The translations under genes and the position numbers were made by a program. A stretch of 64,000 nt of DNA from the NCBI RefSeq assembly GCF_024498295.1, contig NZ_CP101827.1, positions 1,120,001-1,184,000 of the forward strand. Reading direction: 5' to 3'. The notes beneath the pieces are model-generated. The model saw only the letters and a program-made list of their open reading frames with translations, was not told the DNA's origin and did not search any database. Each line of letters begins with the position of its first letter. Position 1 is the stretch's first letter. Source of the DNA: Thermocaproicibacter melissae (lineage in GTDB: Bacteria; Bacillota; Clostridia; Oscillospirales; Acutalibacteraceae). This document shows, one piece after another, positions 18,969 to 26,960 of the stretch.

Positions 18969-20963
18969 TCAGTTATTTTCGGATTCTTCGGCTTTTTCTG
19001 CCTGTTCTTCCAAAAGTGCGCGGATGGAAAGACTTACGCGGTGTCTGTCGAAATCAATATCCGTAATCTTCGCTTTCACCACATCGCCGACTTTGAGAAC
19101 ATCCTGCGGTTTTTCAATGCGGTGATCCGCAATCTGGGAAATATGAATGAGACCGTCAATGCCCGGAATAACCTGAGCGAATGCGCCGAAGGTGGTCAGG
19201 CCGACAACTTTAACATCCAGAACGGTTCCTACCGGGTACTGATTCTTCAGAATCACCCACGGGTTATCTTCTTCTTTCTTGTAGCCGAGAGAAATCTTGC
19301 CCTTCTCGCGGTCAAGCGCTTTGATATAAACCGTAACGGTGTCTCCCACGTTGACGACTTCGGAAGGATGCTTAATTCTCGTCCAAGACAGTTCGGAAAT
19401 GTGAATCATACCGTCAATGCCGCCAAGGTCTACGAATGCGCCGTAAGAGGTCAGGGACTTGACAACGCCGGTGTAAACCTTATTCACTTCCGCGGTCTCC
19501 CAGAACTTCTCTTCCAATGCCTTTTTCTCATCGCGTAGAACGGAACGGATGGAACCAACTGCACGCTTGCGGCCGCGGTTGACCTCAATGATGCGGAACT
19601 TAACCTGCTTCTTCAGGAGATCTTCCAATGGATCGTTGCGGGATGCGGTAGCCTGCGAAGCAGGGATAAAAATGCGCACGCCCTTTCTAACGACGATTAC
19701 GCCGCCCTTGACAACTTCGGTAACTGTTCCCTCGAGAACCGTGTTATCTTCAGCAGCAGCAACAACTTCTTCCCAACCCTTAGCAGCGTCAAAACGCTTC
19801 TTGGAAAGCATGATTGTTCCTTCCTGGTCGTTGGTACGCATGATAAGGAGGTCCATCTCATCTCCGACTTTGACGACATCCTCCGGCTTTACGTTCGGAT
19901 CAGCCGAAAGTTCAGACGCAGGGATGTAACCGGCCTGTTTTCTTCCGACATCCACAAGGACTTCGGTCGGTGTGACACCAACAACAACACCGTGGACCTT
20001 TTCATCGGTATTCAAGGTCTTGAGGGATTCTTCGAGCATTTCTTCAAAACTGCCCTCGGCCGGATTCTCCTTCGTATTTTCTGCAGCAGCTTCACCTGCC
20101 GTCTGCGTCGTCTCATTAACTTCTGACATGGTATCAAATACCTCCTTTATAATGCTTGCCGGCGTGGAAGCACCAGCAGTAATGCCAACCCGCTTGGCCT
20201 TTTTCAAGGCCTCAATCGGAAGCTCGTCCACGGCTTCCACAAAAAAAGTATTGCAATTCGCGCGGCACACATTGAATAGCTTAGCGGTGTTGGAACTTTC
20301 CCTGCCGCCTATCACTATCATTGCGTCACAGGCGCGTGACAATTCAGCCGCTTCCTTTTGGCGAATTGCAGTTACATTACATATTGTATCAAAAACAACC
20401 GCATTTGTATACACTTTTCGAATGATTTCCAAACAATTTTCCCACTCTGCAACGCTAAAAGTCGTCTGTGATACAACACAAACAGGGCTTTCTTTCAGGT
20501 TCTCCTGTTCGGAAGTAATCTTCTGGAGTTCCGCTGCGCTGCGGAAAACAAAGCTCGGCCCGCTGCAGTGCCCGAGGATTCCCTGCACCTCCGGATGGTC
20601 CGGATTTCCGGCGACTAAGACGGTTTTACCCTCTGCGGAAGCTTTTTTGACGATTGCATGAATTTTCGCAACAAACGGGCAGGTCGCGTCACAGAAGGAA
20701 AGGCCTCGTTTGGCGATTTCGTCATAAACATTTTGCCCAACTCCGTGAGAACGAATGACCAAAGTGGCATCCTGCGGAGCTTCGGCAACATTTTGTGCAA
20801 TGGTAACGCCGCGCTCCTCAAACTCCTTCAATGTCTGAGGATTGTGGATGATTGGGCCGAGCGTGCAGACTTTCTTGCCTGCATCAAGAAGCTCGGAAAC
20901 CATTTTGACTGCCCGACTCACACCGAAACAAAAGCCGGCCGAGGAAGCTACCGTAATCTGCAT
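18969..20963 (-). CDS. ispH: Fused 4-hydroxy-3-methylbut-2-enyl diphosphate reductase (IspH) and ribosomal protein S1
   Basis: A 664-residue two-part protein. Residues 1-278 are IspH, the last MEP-pathway enzyme. Its three cluster cysteines are in SSAGFCFGVSRA (C12), FCDATCPFV and DTICNVTAIRQ, plus IRSHGVG and GITAGASTPASIIKEV. From about residue 310 four S1 RNA-binding repeats follow (EKVHGVVVGVTPTEVLVDVG; NTVLEGTVTEVVKGGVIVV; NKVYTGVVKSLTSYGAFVDL; GTVLDVKVVGLTTFGAFAQV). The fusion is known in Clostridia. An internal AAAGGAGG plus ATG at 20129 would give free S1 of 386 residues (see findings). It ends the rpiR-flavoprotein-cmk-plsC operon and has its own terminator. Confidence 0.95.
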   Translation of the reverse strand: MQITVASSAGFCFGVSRAVKMVSELLDAGKKVCTLGPIIHNPQTLKEFEERGVTIAQNVAEAPQDATLVIRSHGVGQNVYDEIAKRGLSFCDATCPFVAKIHAIVKKASAEGKTVLVAGNPDHPEVQGILGHCSGPSFVFRSAAELQKITSEQENLKESPVCVVSQTTFSVAEWENCLEIIRKVYTNAVVFDTICNVTAIRQKEAAELSRACDAMIVIGGRESSNTAKLFNVCRANCNTFFVEAVDELPIEALKKAKRVGITAGASTPASIIKEVFDTMSEVNETTQTAGEAAAENTKENPAEGSFEEMLEESLKTLNTDEKVHGVVVGVTPTEVLVDVGRKQAGYIPASELSADPNVKPEDVVKVGDEMDLLIMRTNDQEGTIMLSKKRFDAAKGWEEVVAAAEDNTVLEGTVTEVVKGGVIVVRKGVRIFIPASQATASRNDPLEDLLKKQVKFRIIEVNRGRKRAVGSIRSVLRDEKKALEEKFWETAEVNKVYTGVVKSLTSYGAFVDLGGIDGMIHISELSWTRIKHPSEVVNVGDTVTVYIKALDREKGKISLGYKKEEDNPWVILKNQYPVGTVLDVKVVGLTTFGAFAQVIPGIDGLIHISQIADHRIEKPQDVLKVGDVVKAKITDIDFDRHRVSLSIRALLEEQAEKAEESENN
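20127..20148 (-). promoter_or_regulatory. Internal ribosome-binding site and in-frame ATG for free ribosomal protein S1
   Basis: Within the ispH-S1 frame the minus strand reads AAAGGAGG (20141-20148), an 11-nt spacer, then ATG (20127-20129) opening MSEVNETTQTAGEA. The site falls exactly at the junction between the IspH and S1 parts. The sequence is direct observation; its use in translation is inference. Confidence 0.6.
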
Positions 20964-20999
20964 TTTACCCTCCTGCTGATTGCAATGTCAGCCATTCGT

Positions 21000-21629
21000 T
21001 CATTTGCCGGAAGAAAACTCTTTGAGGCTTTCTTCGCGCAAAGTCGCAATTCGTTCCATGACAAGTTTGCTCGCAGCGCGAAGTTCGCTCGGAGTACCAT
21101 TCTTGATATTTAGTTCTTCCGGTTGAATCAATTCGCCGTAGGAAACGATGCACCGCCGAAAGAGTTTCGGCAACCCGCCGTCCTTTGCAGTGATGCAGCA
21201 AGGCAAAATGGGAACATTGCAGTTGTGTGCAATCAGCACGGCTCCGGATTTCGGAGGGAGAAGATTTCCGTCTTTTGAACGGGTTCCCTCAATAAAAATG
21301 CCGAGAACATCTCCGCGCCGCAGAATCTCGTACGCAGAGTTGATGGCGTTCTTGTCGCCTTTCCCGCGTTCGACAGGGAAAGCACCGAGCGCCCGAATAA
21401 TCGCCCCAACAGGACGGAACCGAAACAGTTCCGCCTTCGCCATAAAGTTGATTTGTCGCTTCTGAGAATATGCGATGCGAATCGGGTCCGTATTGCTCAG
21501 GTGGTTGCTGCAAAGAATAACCCCGCCGCTCTGGGGCATACGCTCACTGTTGTGGGCACGAAAAGGCATTAAGGTACAAAAGAACCACTTGAGGCCGTGA
21601 CGCGCAAATTGATAAAGCCAGCTTGTCAT
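21000..21629 (-). CDS. plsC: 1-acyl-sn-glycerol-3-phosphate acyltransferase
   Basis: A 209-residue membrane-associated acyltransferase. Motif I is NHLSNTD (N42-D48, the HX4D catalytic pair); motif III is EGTRS at 114-118, and ILPCCITAKDG corresponds to motif IV. It converts lysophosphatidic acid to phosphatidic acid in phospholipid synthesis. It is 36 nt upstream of ispH-S1 and 16 nt downstream of cmk, the usual cmk-plsC-ispH order of Clostridia. ATG at 21629. Confidence 0.95.
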   Translation of the reverse strand: MTSWLYQFARHGLKWFFCTLMPFRAHNSERMPQSGGVILCSNHLSNTDPIRIAYSQKRQINFMAKAELFRFRPVGAIIRALGAFPVERGKGDKNAINSAYEILRRGDVLGIFIEGTRSKDGNLLPPKSGAVLIAHNCNVPILPCCITAKDGGLPKLFRRCIVSYGELIQPEELNIKNGTPSELRAASKLVMERIATLREESLKEFSSGK

Positions 21630-21645
21630 GTTTCTTCCTATCCCA

Positions 21646-22323
21646 TTAAGTAATATTTGCGGAGGTTTTTTCCTGAATCAAGCGAATCAACAGTTCAACG
21701 GATTGTTCAAGCGTCTGCCCGGTCGTATCCATCACAACCGCGTCGGGGGCAGGCTTGAGCGGAGCGATAGCGCGGTGTGTGTCGTTATAATCGCGCTGTT
21801 TTAAATCTTCCAGAACTTCGTCATAGTCAGCTTTGATTCCGCTGTGAAGCAACTGAAAATAGCGGCGCTTTGCACGTTCCTCCGTGGAAGCAGTGAGAAA
21901 CACCTTGACCTGCGCATCCGGCAAAACGACCGTGCCGATGTCTCGCCCATCCATCAGGACGTTGTTTTCCTTTGCGATATCCCGCTGCAAAGACAAAAGG
22001 AAACTGCGCACCTCCGGAATGGCAGAAACGCGCGAGGCTGCCAGCGAAACATCGTCCGTGCGGATCTTGTCCGACACATCGTTTCCGCAGAGAAACACCC
22101 GCTGTTCCCCGCCGCAGTATTTCAAAGAAACCGTAATTTTTTTTAAAAGCGGAATTACCGTGTCGGCATCCCCCGGGTCAACGCCATTTTGCAGCATATA
22201 AAGCCCGATTGCCCGATACAGCGCACCAGTGTCTACATACAAAAATCCGAGTTTCTCAGCCGTTTTGCGGGCGACTGAACTTTTTCCTGCTCCTGCAGGG
22301 CCGTCAATTGCAACTGCGGTCAT
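21646..22323 (-). CDS. cmk: Cytidylate kinase
   Basis: A 225-residue P-loop kinase: VAIDGPAGAGKSSVARKTAE (Walker A), YVDTGALYRAIGLYM, and the CMP-binding MDGRDIGTVVLPDA. It phosphorylates CMP and dCMP to diphosphates. ATG at 22323, 7 nt after the stop of the flavoprotein gene. Full length. Confidence 0.97.
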   Translation of the reverse strand: MTAVAIDGPAGAGKSSVARKTAEKLGFLYVDTGALYRAIGLYMLQNGVDPGDADTVIPLLKKITVSLKYCGGEQRVFLCGNDVSDKIRTDDVSLAASRVSAIPEVRSFLLSLQRDIAKENNVLMDGRDIGTVVLPDAQVKVFLTASTEERAKRRYFQLLHSGIKADYDEVLEDLKQRDYNDTHRAIAPLKPAPDAVVMDTTGQTLEQSVELLIRLIQEKTSANIT

Positions 22324-22330
22324 TATTATT

Positions 22331-23596
22331 CTATCCTTTCGCTTCTACTTCTTCACGACGCATGGAATTTCCCGCGAGTCTTCCGGTACTGAAGGCAATC
22401 TGCAAGTTGAATCCCCCAGTGTAAGCGTCCACGTCAAGAACTTCTCCAGCGAAGTACAGGCCATGAACAAGTTTCGACTCCATCGTCTTAGGGTCGACTA
22501 AGCCGACCTCGACGCCGCCGGATGTCACAATCGCCTCGGCAATCGGGCGGAAGCCCTCGATGCCGATTTCAAAATTTTTGAGGAGGGACGCAAAGGAACG
22601 CCGCATCTCACGGGTCAGGGAGTGGCACTTCGTTTCCGGCGGGATTCCCGAACGGCGGACAGCCACCGGGATGAATTTATGCGGCAGCAGCTCCGACAGC
22701 GAATTTGAAAAATCCCGATTGCGGTTTTTTTCAAAGTCACGCAGAAGCCGAGCATCGAGCTTTTCCGGCGTGAGCGCAGGCTTTAGGTCAATGGAAACGC
22801 GGTAGCGCCCCGGTTCCATGTTGCGCATATGGGCGCTGGCGCTGAGAATCACAGGGCCGGAAAGCCCGAAATGCGTAAACAGCATTTCCCCGAAATCTTC
22901 ATAAACAACTTTCTTCGTCTTTGTGTCGGTAACACGGATGGCGATATTCTTCAAAGAGAGTCCCATCATGTCGCGGCAATCCTGCGCGTCTTCCGCCTGC
23001 GCGGTAAGAGGCACAAGCGAAGGCCGCAGCGGCGTCACCGGGTGGCCTGCCTGCTTTGCCAGAAGATAGCCGTCGCCGGTTGAACCCGTCCCGGGATATG
23101 ATGCTCCGCCGCAGCAGACTGCCACATTCGCAGCCGTGATAATTTTGCCGTCTTTCAATTCAACGCCGCGGACACGGCCGTCTTCGACCAGAAGCTTTTT
23201 TGCTTCGCCGCGGAGAATCTTAACGCCGGCACTGCGGACAAAGCCAATCAATGCTTCGGCGATATCGGCCGCTTTATCGGAAACAGGGAAAACCCGATTC
23301 CCACGCTCAACCTTCAGCGGAACACCGAGAGACTCGAAAAACGCCGCAGTATCGGATGGAGAAAACTGCGAAACCGCTCCGTAAAGGAAGCGGCCGTTTG
23401 TGGGGGTGGATTCCACAACCGTACGCACGTCACAGGCGTTCGTAACGTTGCAGCGCCCCTTGCCGGTAATGCGCAGTTTTTTGCCAAGAACTGCATTTTT
23501 TTCCAACAGCCAAACCGAGAGACCGTTCCGTGCTGCTGTTCCGGCAGCCATCATGCCGGCCGGTCCCCCTCCGATAACCAGTGCATCACAGTTCAC
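22331..23596 (-). CDS. NAD(P)/FAD-dependent oxidoreductase, HI0933/YhiN (BaiN-like) family
   Basis: A 421-residue flavoprotein with the N-terminal dinucleotide fold ALVIGGGPAGMMAAGTAARN, the RITGKGRCNVTNA motif, and a C-terminal TSGGVEVGLVDPKTMESK plus LYFAGEVLDVDAYTGGFNLQ, all hallmarks of this family. The physiological reaction is not established for most members. Start is GTG at 23596; its GTGA overlaps the TGA of the rpiR-type gene by 4 nt, so the two are coupled. It is followed directly by cmk. Confidence 0.88.
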   Translation of the reverse strand: MNCDALVIGGGPAGMMAAGTAARNGLSVWLLEKNAVLGKKLRITGKGRCNVTNACDVRTVVESTPTNGRFLYGAVSQFSPSDTAAFFESLGVPLKVERGNRVFPVSDKAADIAEALIGFVRSAGVKILRGEAKKLLVEDGRVRGVELKDGKIITAANVAVCCGGASYPGTGSTGDGYLLAKQAGHPVTPLRPSLVPLTAQAEDAQDCRDMMGLSLKNIAIRVTDTKTKKVVYEDFGEMLFTHFGLSGPVILSASAHMRNMEPGRYRVSIDLKPALTPEKLDARLLRDFEKNRNRDFSNSLSELLPHKFIPVAVRRSGIPPETKCHSLTREMRRSFASLLKNFEIGIEGFRPIAEAIVTSGGVEVGLVDPKTMESKLVHGLYFAGEVLDVDAYTGGFNLQIAFSTGRLAGNSMRREEVEAKG

Positions 23597-24465
23597 TTTC
23601 CGGCATCCTCTACCTTCTCATACACGCCATACTCGTCCCAAATATCTTCAAGCTTCTGGAAAGTCTGCTTGACCTCACCGGATTTTTTAATGGTAATCAT
23701 GACAATCAGCGCATTGATGAGGCTAAGCGGTGCGCAGAGCGAATCCACGATGGACGCGATGTCGCTGTGGGCAAGCAGTGTAAAGTCTGCATTCTCGGCA
23801 ATTGGGGACACGTTGGAGTCCGTAATGGCGACAACCTTTGCCCCTTGTTTGTGCGCAAACTCCATGGCGTGGGCAACTTTTCTCGAATAGCGAGGGAAAC
23901 TGATGCCGATGACCGTGTCGTTCTCATTCAGATGAATCATCTGCTCAAAGATTTCGCCCTCGCTTGTCGACTGCACCAAAAGGACATTTTCAAACAGCAT
24001 ATTCAGGTAGTTGAACAAGAACGTACCGAGTGCAAGGGCACTGCGTGCCGCGAGAATATAAATCTTGCGGGATGCCGTGATGGCGTCCACTGCACGGTAA
24101 AAATCCTCATGGGACGTTTCTTCCATTGTTCGACGGATTACGTCGATATCCTGATTGAACACATAATCAAGGACGTCGGAATCCCCGATGCGGGCAGCCG
24201 TAACGTTCATGCGCTGCTCCATCGTCAGTTTGTTGCGGATCATCTCCTGTATGGCTTGCTGAAGCTGCGGGTAACCGTCATACCCGATCTCCGTTGCAAA
24301 GCGTACCACAGTCGACTCGCTGACGCCGACCGTTGCACCGAGTTTCGACGCCGTCATAAATGCGACCTTGTCATAGTTCTCTCTGATATAGGCTGCGATT
24401 TTTTTCTGTCCTTTGGAAAACTCCATGGCTTTCCGTTGAATTCTGGCTTCCAGTAAATTATCCAT
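23593..24465 (-). CDS. MurR/RpiR family transcriptional regulator
   Basis: A 290-residue protein with an N-terminal RpiR-type helix-turn-helix (residues 1-75: SKGQKKIAAYIRENYDKVAF, ASKLGATVGVSESTVVRFAT). A C-terminal sugar isomerase (SIS) domain (residues ~120-260) includes ILAARSALALGTFLFNYLN and DTVIGISFPRYSRK. Such proteins sense phosphosugars. No sugar gene is adjacent; it leads the flavoprotein-cmk-plsC-ispH operon, so its regulon is unclear. I use ATG at 24465 (MDNLLEARIQRK), because the 27 extra residues of the longer frame lack family similarity. Confidence 0.88.
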   Translation of the reverse strand: MDNLLEARIQRKAMEFSKGQKKIAAYIRENYDKVAFMTASKLGATVGVSESTVVRFATEIGYDGYPQLQQAIQEMIRNKLTMEQRMNVTAARIGDSDVLDYVFNQDIDVIRRTMEETSHEDFYRAVDAITASRKIYILAARSALALGTFLFNYLNMLFENVLLVQSTSEGEIFEQMIHLNENDTVIGISFPRYSRKVAHAMEFAHKQGAKVVAITDSNVSPIAENADFTLLAHSDIASIVDSLCAPLSLINALIVMITIKKSGEVKQTFQKLEDIWDEYGVYEKVEDAGK

Positions 24466-24602
24466 GAAAACTGCCGTTTCTCCGCGCAAAAATTTCAGGC
24501 ACACGGCTCTGCGCGGGCTAGCCGTGGTATTGATTTCTCCCCACAAAAGATAGGCCGGAACCGCGTTCCGGTCTTTTCTATTGCCAATATTTTAAACGGA
24601 AT

Positions 24603-24653
24603 GCTAAAAAAAATCAAGTGTCTTTGCAGCGCAATTATGCAAAACACTTGATT
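24603..24653 (-). terminator. Terminator of the DUF5685 operon
   Basis: On the minus strand a long hairpin begins at the stop codon: AATCAAGTGT (24644-24653) pairs with ACACTTGATT (24612-24621). An inner TTTGCA/TGCAAA arm extends it, and a run of seven or more T residues follows. A second small hairpin CCGGAAC/GTTCCGG lies at 24555-24571. Confidence 0.92.
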
Positions 24654-25190
24654 CTAATTGTGAAATACTCTACGAACAATCGGGTGAATTTTTTCATAAT
24701 AGCCAATGGCAATCAGCGAAAGCGCGTAGTCATACACAAGGAATCCCGCGCTGGCGATGAGCAGAAGGAGCCACGGCAAATTCATGCCGAAAATCCTGTA
24801 ACTGCTTCTCGGAACACTGAGCAGGGTTACGGCAACCCAGAAATCGAGAAGCGCCGCTGCGTTAAAATACACAAGCTTCAAAACAAGGCTGTACCAACCC
24901 TTCGTCCGTTTCTCTATAACCGCCTTCAGGATTGGGTAACAGCCCAAAACAAGGATATAAGCCACAACCGCATGCTTATATGCAACAACAAAAACAGCAA
25001 GGAGTGAAACCGCAACGTATACGGACCACGCCCACGGCGTGCCAATCTCCGTTACGACGGCGATGAGCAATAGACCAGCAAGCCCCGCGAGCGCCATGCG
25101 GCCGAACGGGATAACGCCCGTGAGGAAAAGGACGGCAATGGAACCCCCAGTCATTATTCCGCAGAACGCGACTTTCACACTCCGACTCAA
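24654..25190 (-). CDS. Multi-pass membrane protein of unknown function
   Basis: A 178-residue hydrophobic protein with about five to six transmembrane helices: VAFCGIMTGGSIAVLFLTGV, MALAGLAGLLLIAVV, WSVYVAVSLLAVFVV, AVVAYILVLGCYPILKAV, LLLLIASAGFLVYDYALSLI. A charged EKRTKGWYSLVLKLVYFN loop lies mid-protein. I do not recognise a named family beyond conserved clostridial hypotheticals. Start TTG at 25190 has GAGGGAGG 7 nt upstream. It is third in an operon with a J-domain protein (25 nt upstream) and a DUF5685 protein, so a shared membrane-linked job is inferred. Confidence 0.8.
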   Translation of the reverse strand: MSRSVKVAFCGIMTGGSIAVLFLTGVIPFGRMALAGLAGLLLIAVVTEIGTPWAWSVYVAVSLLAVFVVAYKHAVVAYILVLGCYPILKAVIEKRTKGWYSLVLKLVYFNAAALLDFWVAVTLLSVPRSSYRIFGMNLPWLLLLIASAGFLVYDYALSLIAIGYYEKIHPIVRRVFHN

Positions 25191-25214
25191 CCGTATGCCC
25201 TCCCTCGGAATTCT

Positions 25215-25841
25215 TCAGCAGCAGGACCCAGCGTCGCCCAAGCAGTCGCAGCAGGCATCTGCAATGCAGAGCGAGGCGCAAACATCGCATCCGGTGCAAT
25301 TTCCGGTAGTGGGAACATTCGGGTTATAGCCGCCGTACATTCCGCTACGCTGACTGTTGAGCTGGTTCAGCGCCGCACGGTATTCCGCGTTGGACGGATC
25401 CATCTGGCAGGCTCTCACAAGGTCTTGATAAGCCTCATTCAGCCAGCCACGTCTGTAAAGCACGGAGCCTTTGAGAAAATACCACTCCGCGCTGCGGCGG
25501 TCGGTTGGGACTCCGTCGAGAATCTGCTCCGCGTCTGCAATACGGCCAGCTATAATCAGGTTTCTCACATCCTGATATTCCGAGCTGGAAGCGTAATAAG
25601 ATGTGGAATAACTGCCGGAAGCCGTACCTGCGTAGCCGCCCGCTTGTTTATTCTTCCGCTCGTTGATTATCTGGTCGTAAGCTTCGTTGATTTCCTTCAT
25701 TTTCTCACTGGCCAGGTCTGCGAGAGGACTGTTCGCATAGTTATCCGGATGGTATTTCTTCGCAAGAGTGCGGTATGCATTTTTGATCTCTTCGTCCGAC
25801 GCTGTCGGAGAAACACCGAGGATTTTATAAGGGTCTGACAT
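25215..25841 (-). CDS. J-domain protein with TPR-like middle and Cys-rich C-terminus
   Basis: A 208-residue protein. Residues 1-62 are a J-domain (DPYKILGVSPTASDEEIKNA, YHPDNYANSPLA). The HPD tripeptide needed to stimulate DnaK ATPase is present. A Ser/Tyr/Gly-rich linker is followed by a TPR-like pair (about 105-165). The tail holds nine Cys in the last 27 residues (CTGCDVCASLC, then ADACCDC, then SCC), suggesting metal binding. It lacks the DnaJ central zinc finger and client domains, so it is a specialised co-chaperone. The ATG at 25841 overlaps the DUF5685 gene by 17 nt. Confidence 0.85.
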   Translation of the reverse strand: MSDPYKILGVSPTASDEEIKNAYRTLAKKYHPDNYANSPLADLASEKMKEINEAYDQIINERKNKQAGGYAGTASGSYSTSYYASSSEYQDVRNLIIAGRIADAEQILDGVPTDRRSAEWYFLKGSVLYRRGWLNEAYQDLVRACQMDPSNAEYRAALNQLNSQRSGMYGGYNPNVPTTGNCTGCDVCASLCIADACCDCLGDAGSCC

Positions 25842-26715
25842 TGCCGCTCTCCTTCTTATAAAGTAGTTCTTTCTGCATCATCGGAAGTCCGTTGGCAACA
25901 ACATTGCGTACGACCGGCCCTAGGCTGTTCATTTCCAGCAGATCAATCGCCGCACGGAGCCGTACAAGCGTACTGTTCAACTCTTCGTTTGCAAAATCGC
26001 GTGCCTGTTCCAGCTGTTCTTGGGTGCTTTCCGGTGTCAGCTTGAAGTGGACCGCAAACGGATTGAAATTCTTCTTTTTTATATCTTTTTGTAGGTCGTC
26101 GGCAGCATCCATTAGGTAAATCCATCTGCCGAGGTAATACCCAGCTTCGTGAAGAATACGCCCTAAACTGCTGCCTGCGCCGATGGTCTCGAAAATACCT
26201 GCCAGCATTTTTGCCGTCGGTTCCGCAGCACGGTCTATGCCGCAGTCTTCGTGTTCTACCATGGCCTGCTCTTGCATGGCACTGGCAACGATTTTCTCAA
26301 GCTCAGGGTATTTTTTCGCTGCCTTTCGTTCTTTTTGCTTGAAAAAAGGAAGCACTATAAGCGAAAGCAGTCTCCGAAAGAAACCAGAATCTGCGATGTT
26401 ATCTTTGACTTTGTAATAAGCAAGAATCACTGTCAGCGCGGCAGCCGAAGCAAGTTCCTGCCCATTTTCCCGGCAAAAACCGCATTTTTTCAGCGGATTG
26501 ACGACGCACCGCCCTCGGTAGAAGTCAGGTTCGGTGCTCTCTGCAACGGCAAGCTGGAGAACCGCAAAAAATGTGCAGTCGTAATTCAGCACCAAGCGTG
26601 CCGGAAAGCCGTAGTCTTTTCCGAGCCTGCGGCATAGGGCACAGTAAACACCGCGGTATGCTTCAAATTCACGCACCAGTAATTCTGACTTCTGAGGTTT
26701 GACATAACCAAACAA
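25825..26715 (-). CDS. DUF5685 family protein
   Basis: A 296-residue, mostly alpha-helical protein. Family-like features are the start LFGYVKPQKSELLVREFEAY, the cysteine pair VYCALCRRLGKDYG, and a second set in CVVNPLKKCGFCRENG. An Asp-rich stretch near residue 210 reads YLMDAADDLQKDIKKKNFNP. The function is unknown. I place the start at TTG 26715, which has AAAGGTG 6 nt upstream and gives the family N-terminus; the longer frame from GTG 26724 would run through that ribosome-binding site. It is first in the operon with the J-domain and membrane proteins. See findings on its motif. Confidence 0.82.
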   Translation of the reverse strand: MFGYVKPQKSELLVREFEAYRGVYCALCRRLGKDYGFPARLVLNYDCTFFAVLQLAVAESTEPDFYRGRCVVNPLKKCGFCRENGQELASAAALTVILAYYKVKDNIADSGFFRRLLSLIVLPFFKQKERKAAKKYPELEKIVASAMQEQAMVEHEDCGIDRAAEPTAKMLAGIFETIGAGSSLGRILHEAGYYLGRWIYLMDAADDLQKDIKKKNFNPFAVHFKLTPESTQEQLEQARDFANEELNSTLVRLRAAIDLLEMNSLGPVVRNVVANGLPMMQKELLYKKESGNVRPL

Positions 26716-26891
26716 AATTATCACCTTTAAAATGCGTCAGAATCCGGGAATAAAGCAATTCTTATTGTACTAGAACGTATTTCTCATTTAATTAACAATT
26801 TATGAACTTTTCTGCAACGAATTTATCTTTTCAATCGAATGTGCTTTTACCTAAAATTATTCGCATTTGTGGAAAGATTTTGTCATCTGAA

Positions 26892-26920
26892 TTGACTATC
26901 CCCCAACCAAATGCTATAAT
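26892..26920 (+). promoter_or_regulatory. Sigma-A promoter of the 78-aa protein
   Basis: TTGACT (26892-26897), a 17-nt spacer and TATAAT (26915-26920) form a near-consensus promoter. It lies inside the longest open frame, which argues for the downstream start at 26961. Confidence 0.88.
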
Positions 26921-26960
26921 GCAGCTGGGATTTCTAAAAGCGGAGCAAGGGGGAAGCTGT

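Noticed and set aside
24466-24546. 27-residue N-terminal extension of the RpiR-type regulator
   Set aside because: No similarity to the family, which begins just before the helix-turn-helix; the internal ATG at 24465 fits.
24555-24571. CCGGAAC/GTTCCGG hairpin as a terminator
   Set aside because: It lacks a T run on either strand; the stronger hairpin at 24612-24653 is the terminator.
26802-26960. N-terminal extension of the 78-aa protein
   Set aside because: It contains a near-consensus promoter (TTGACT-17-TATAAT) and has no ribosome-binding site; it is promoter DNA.
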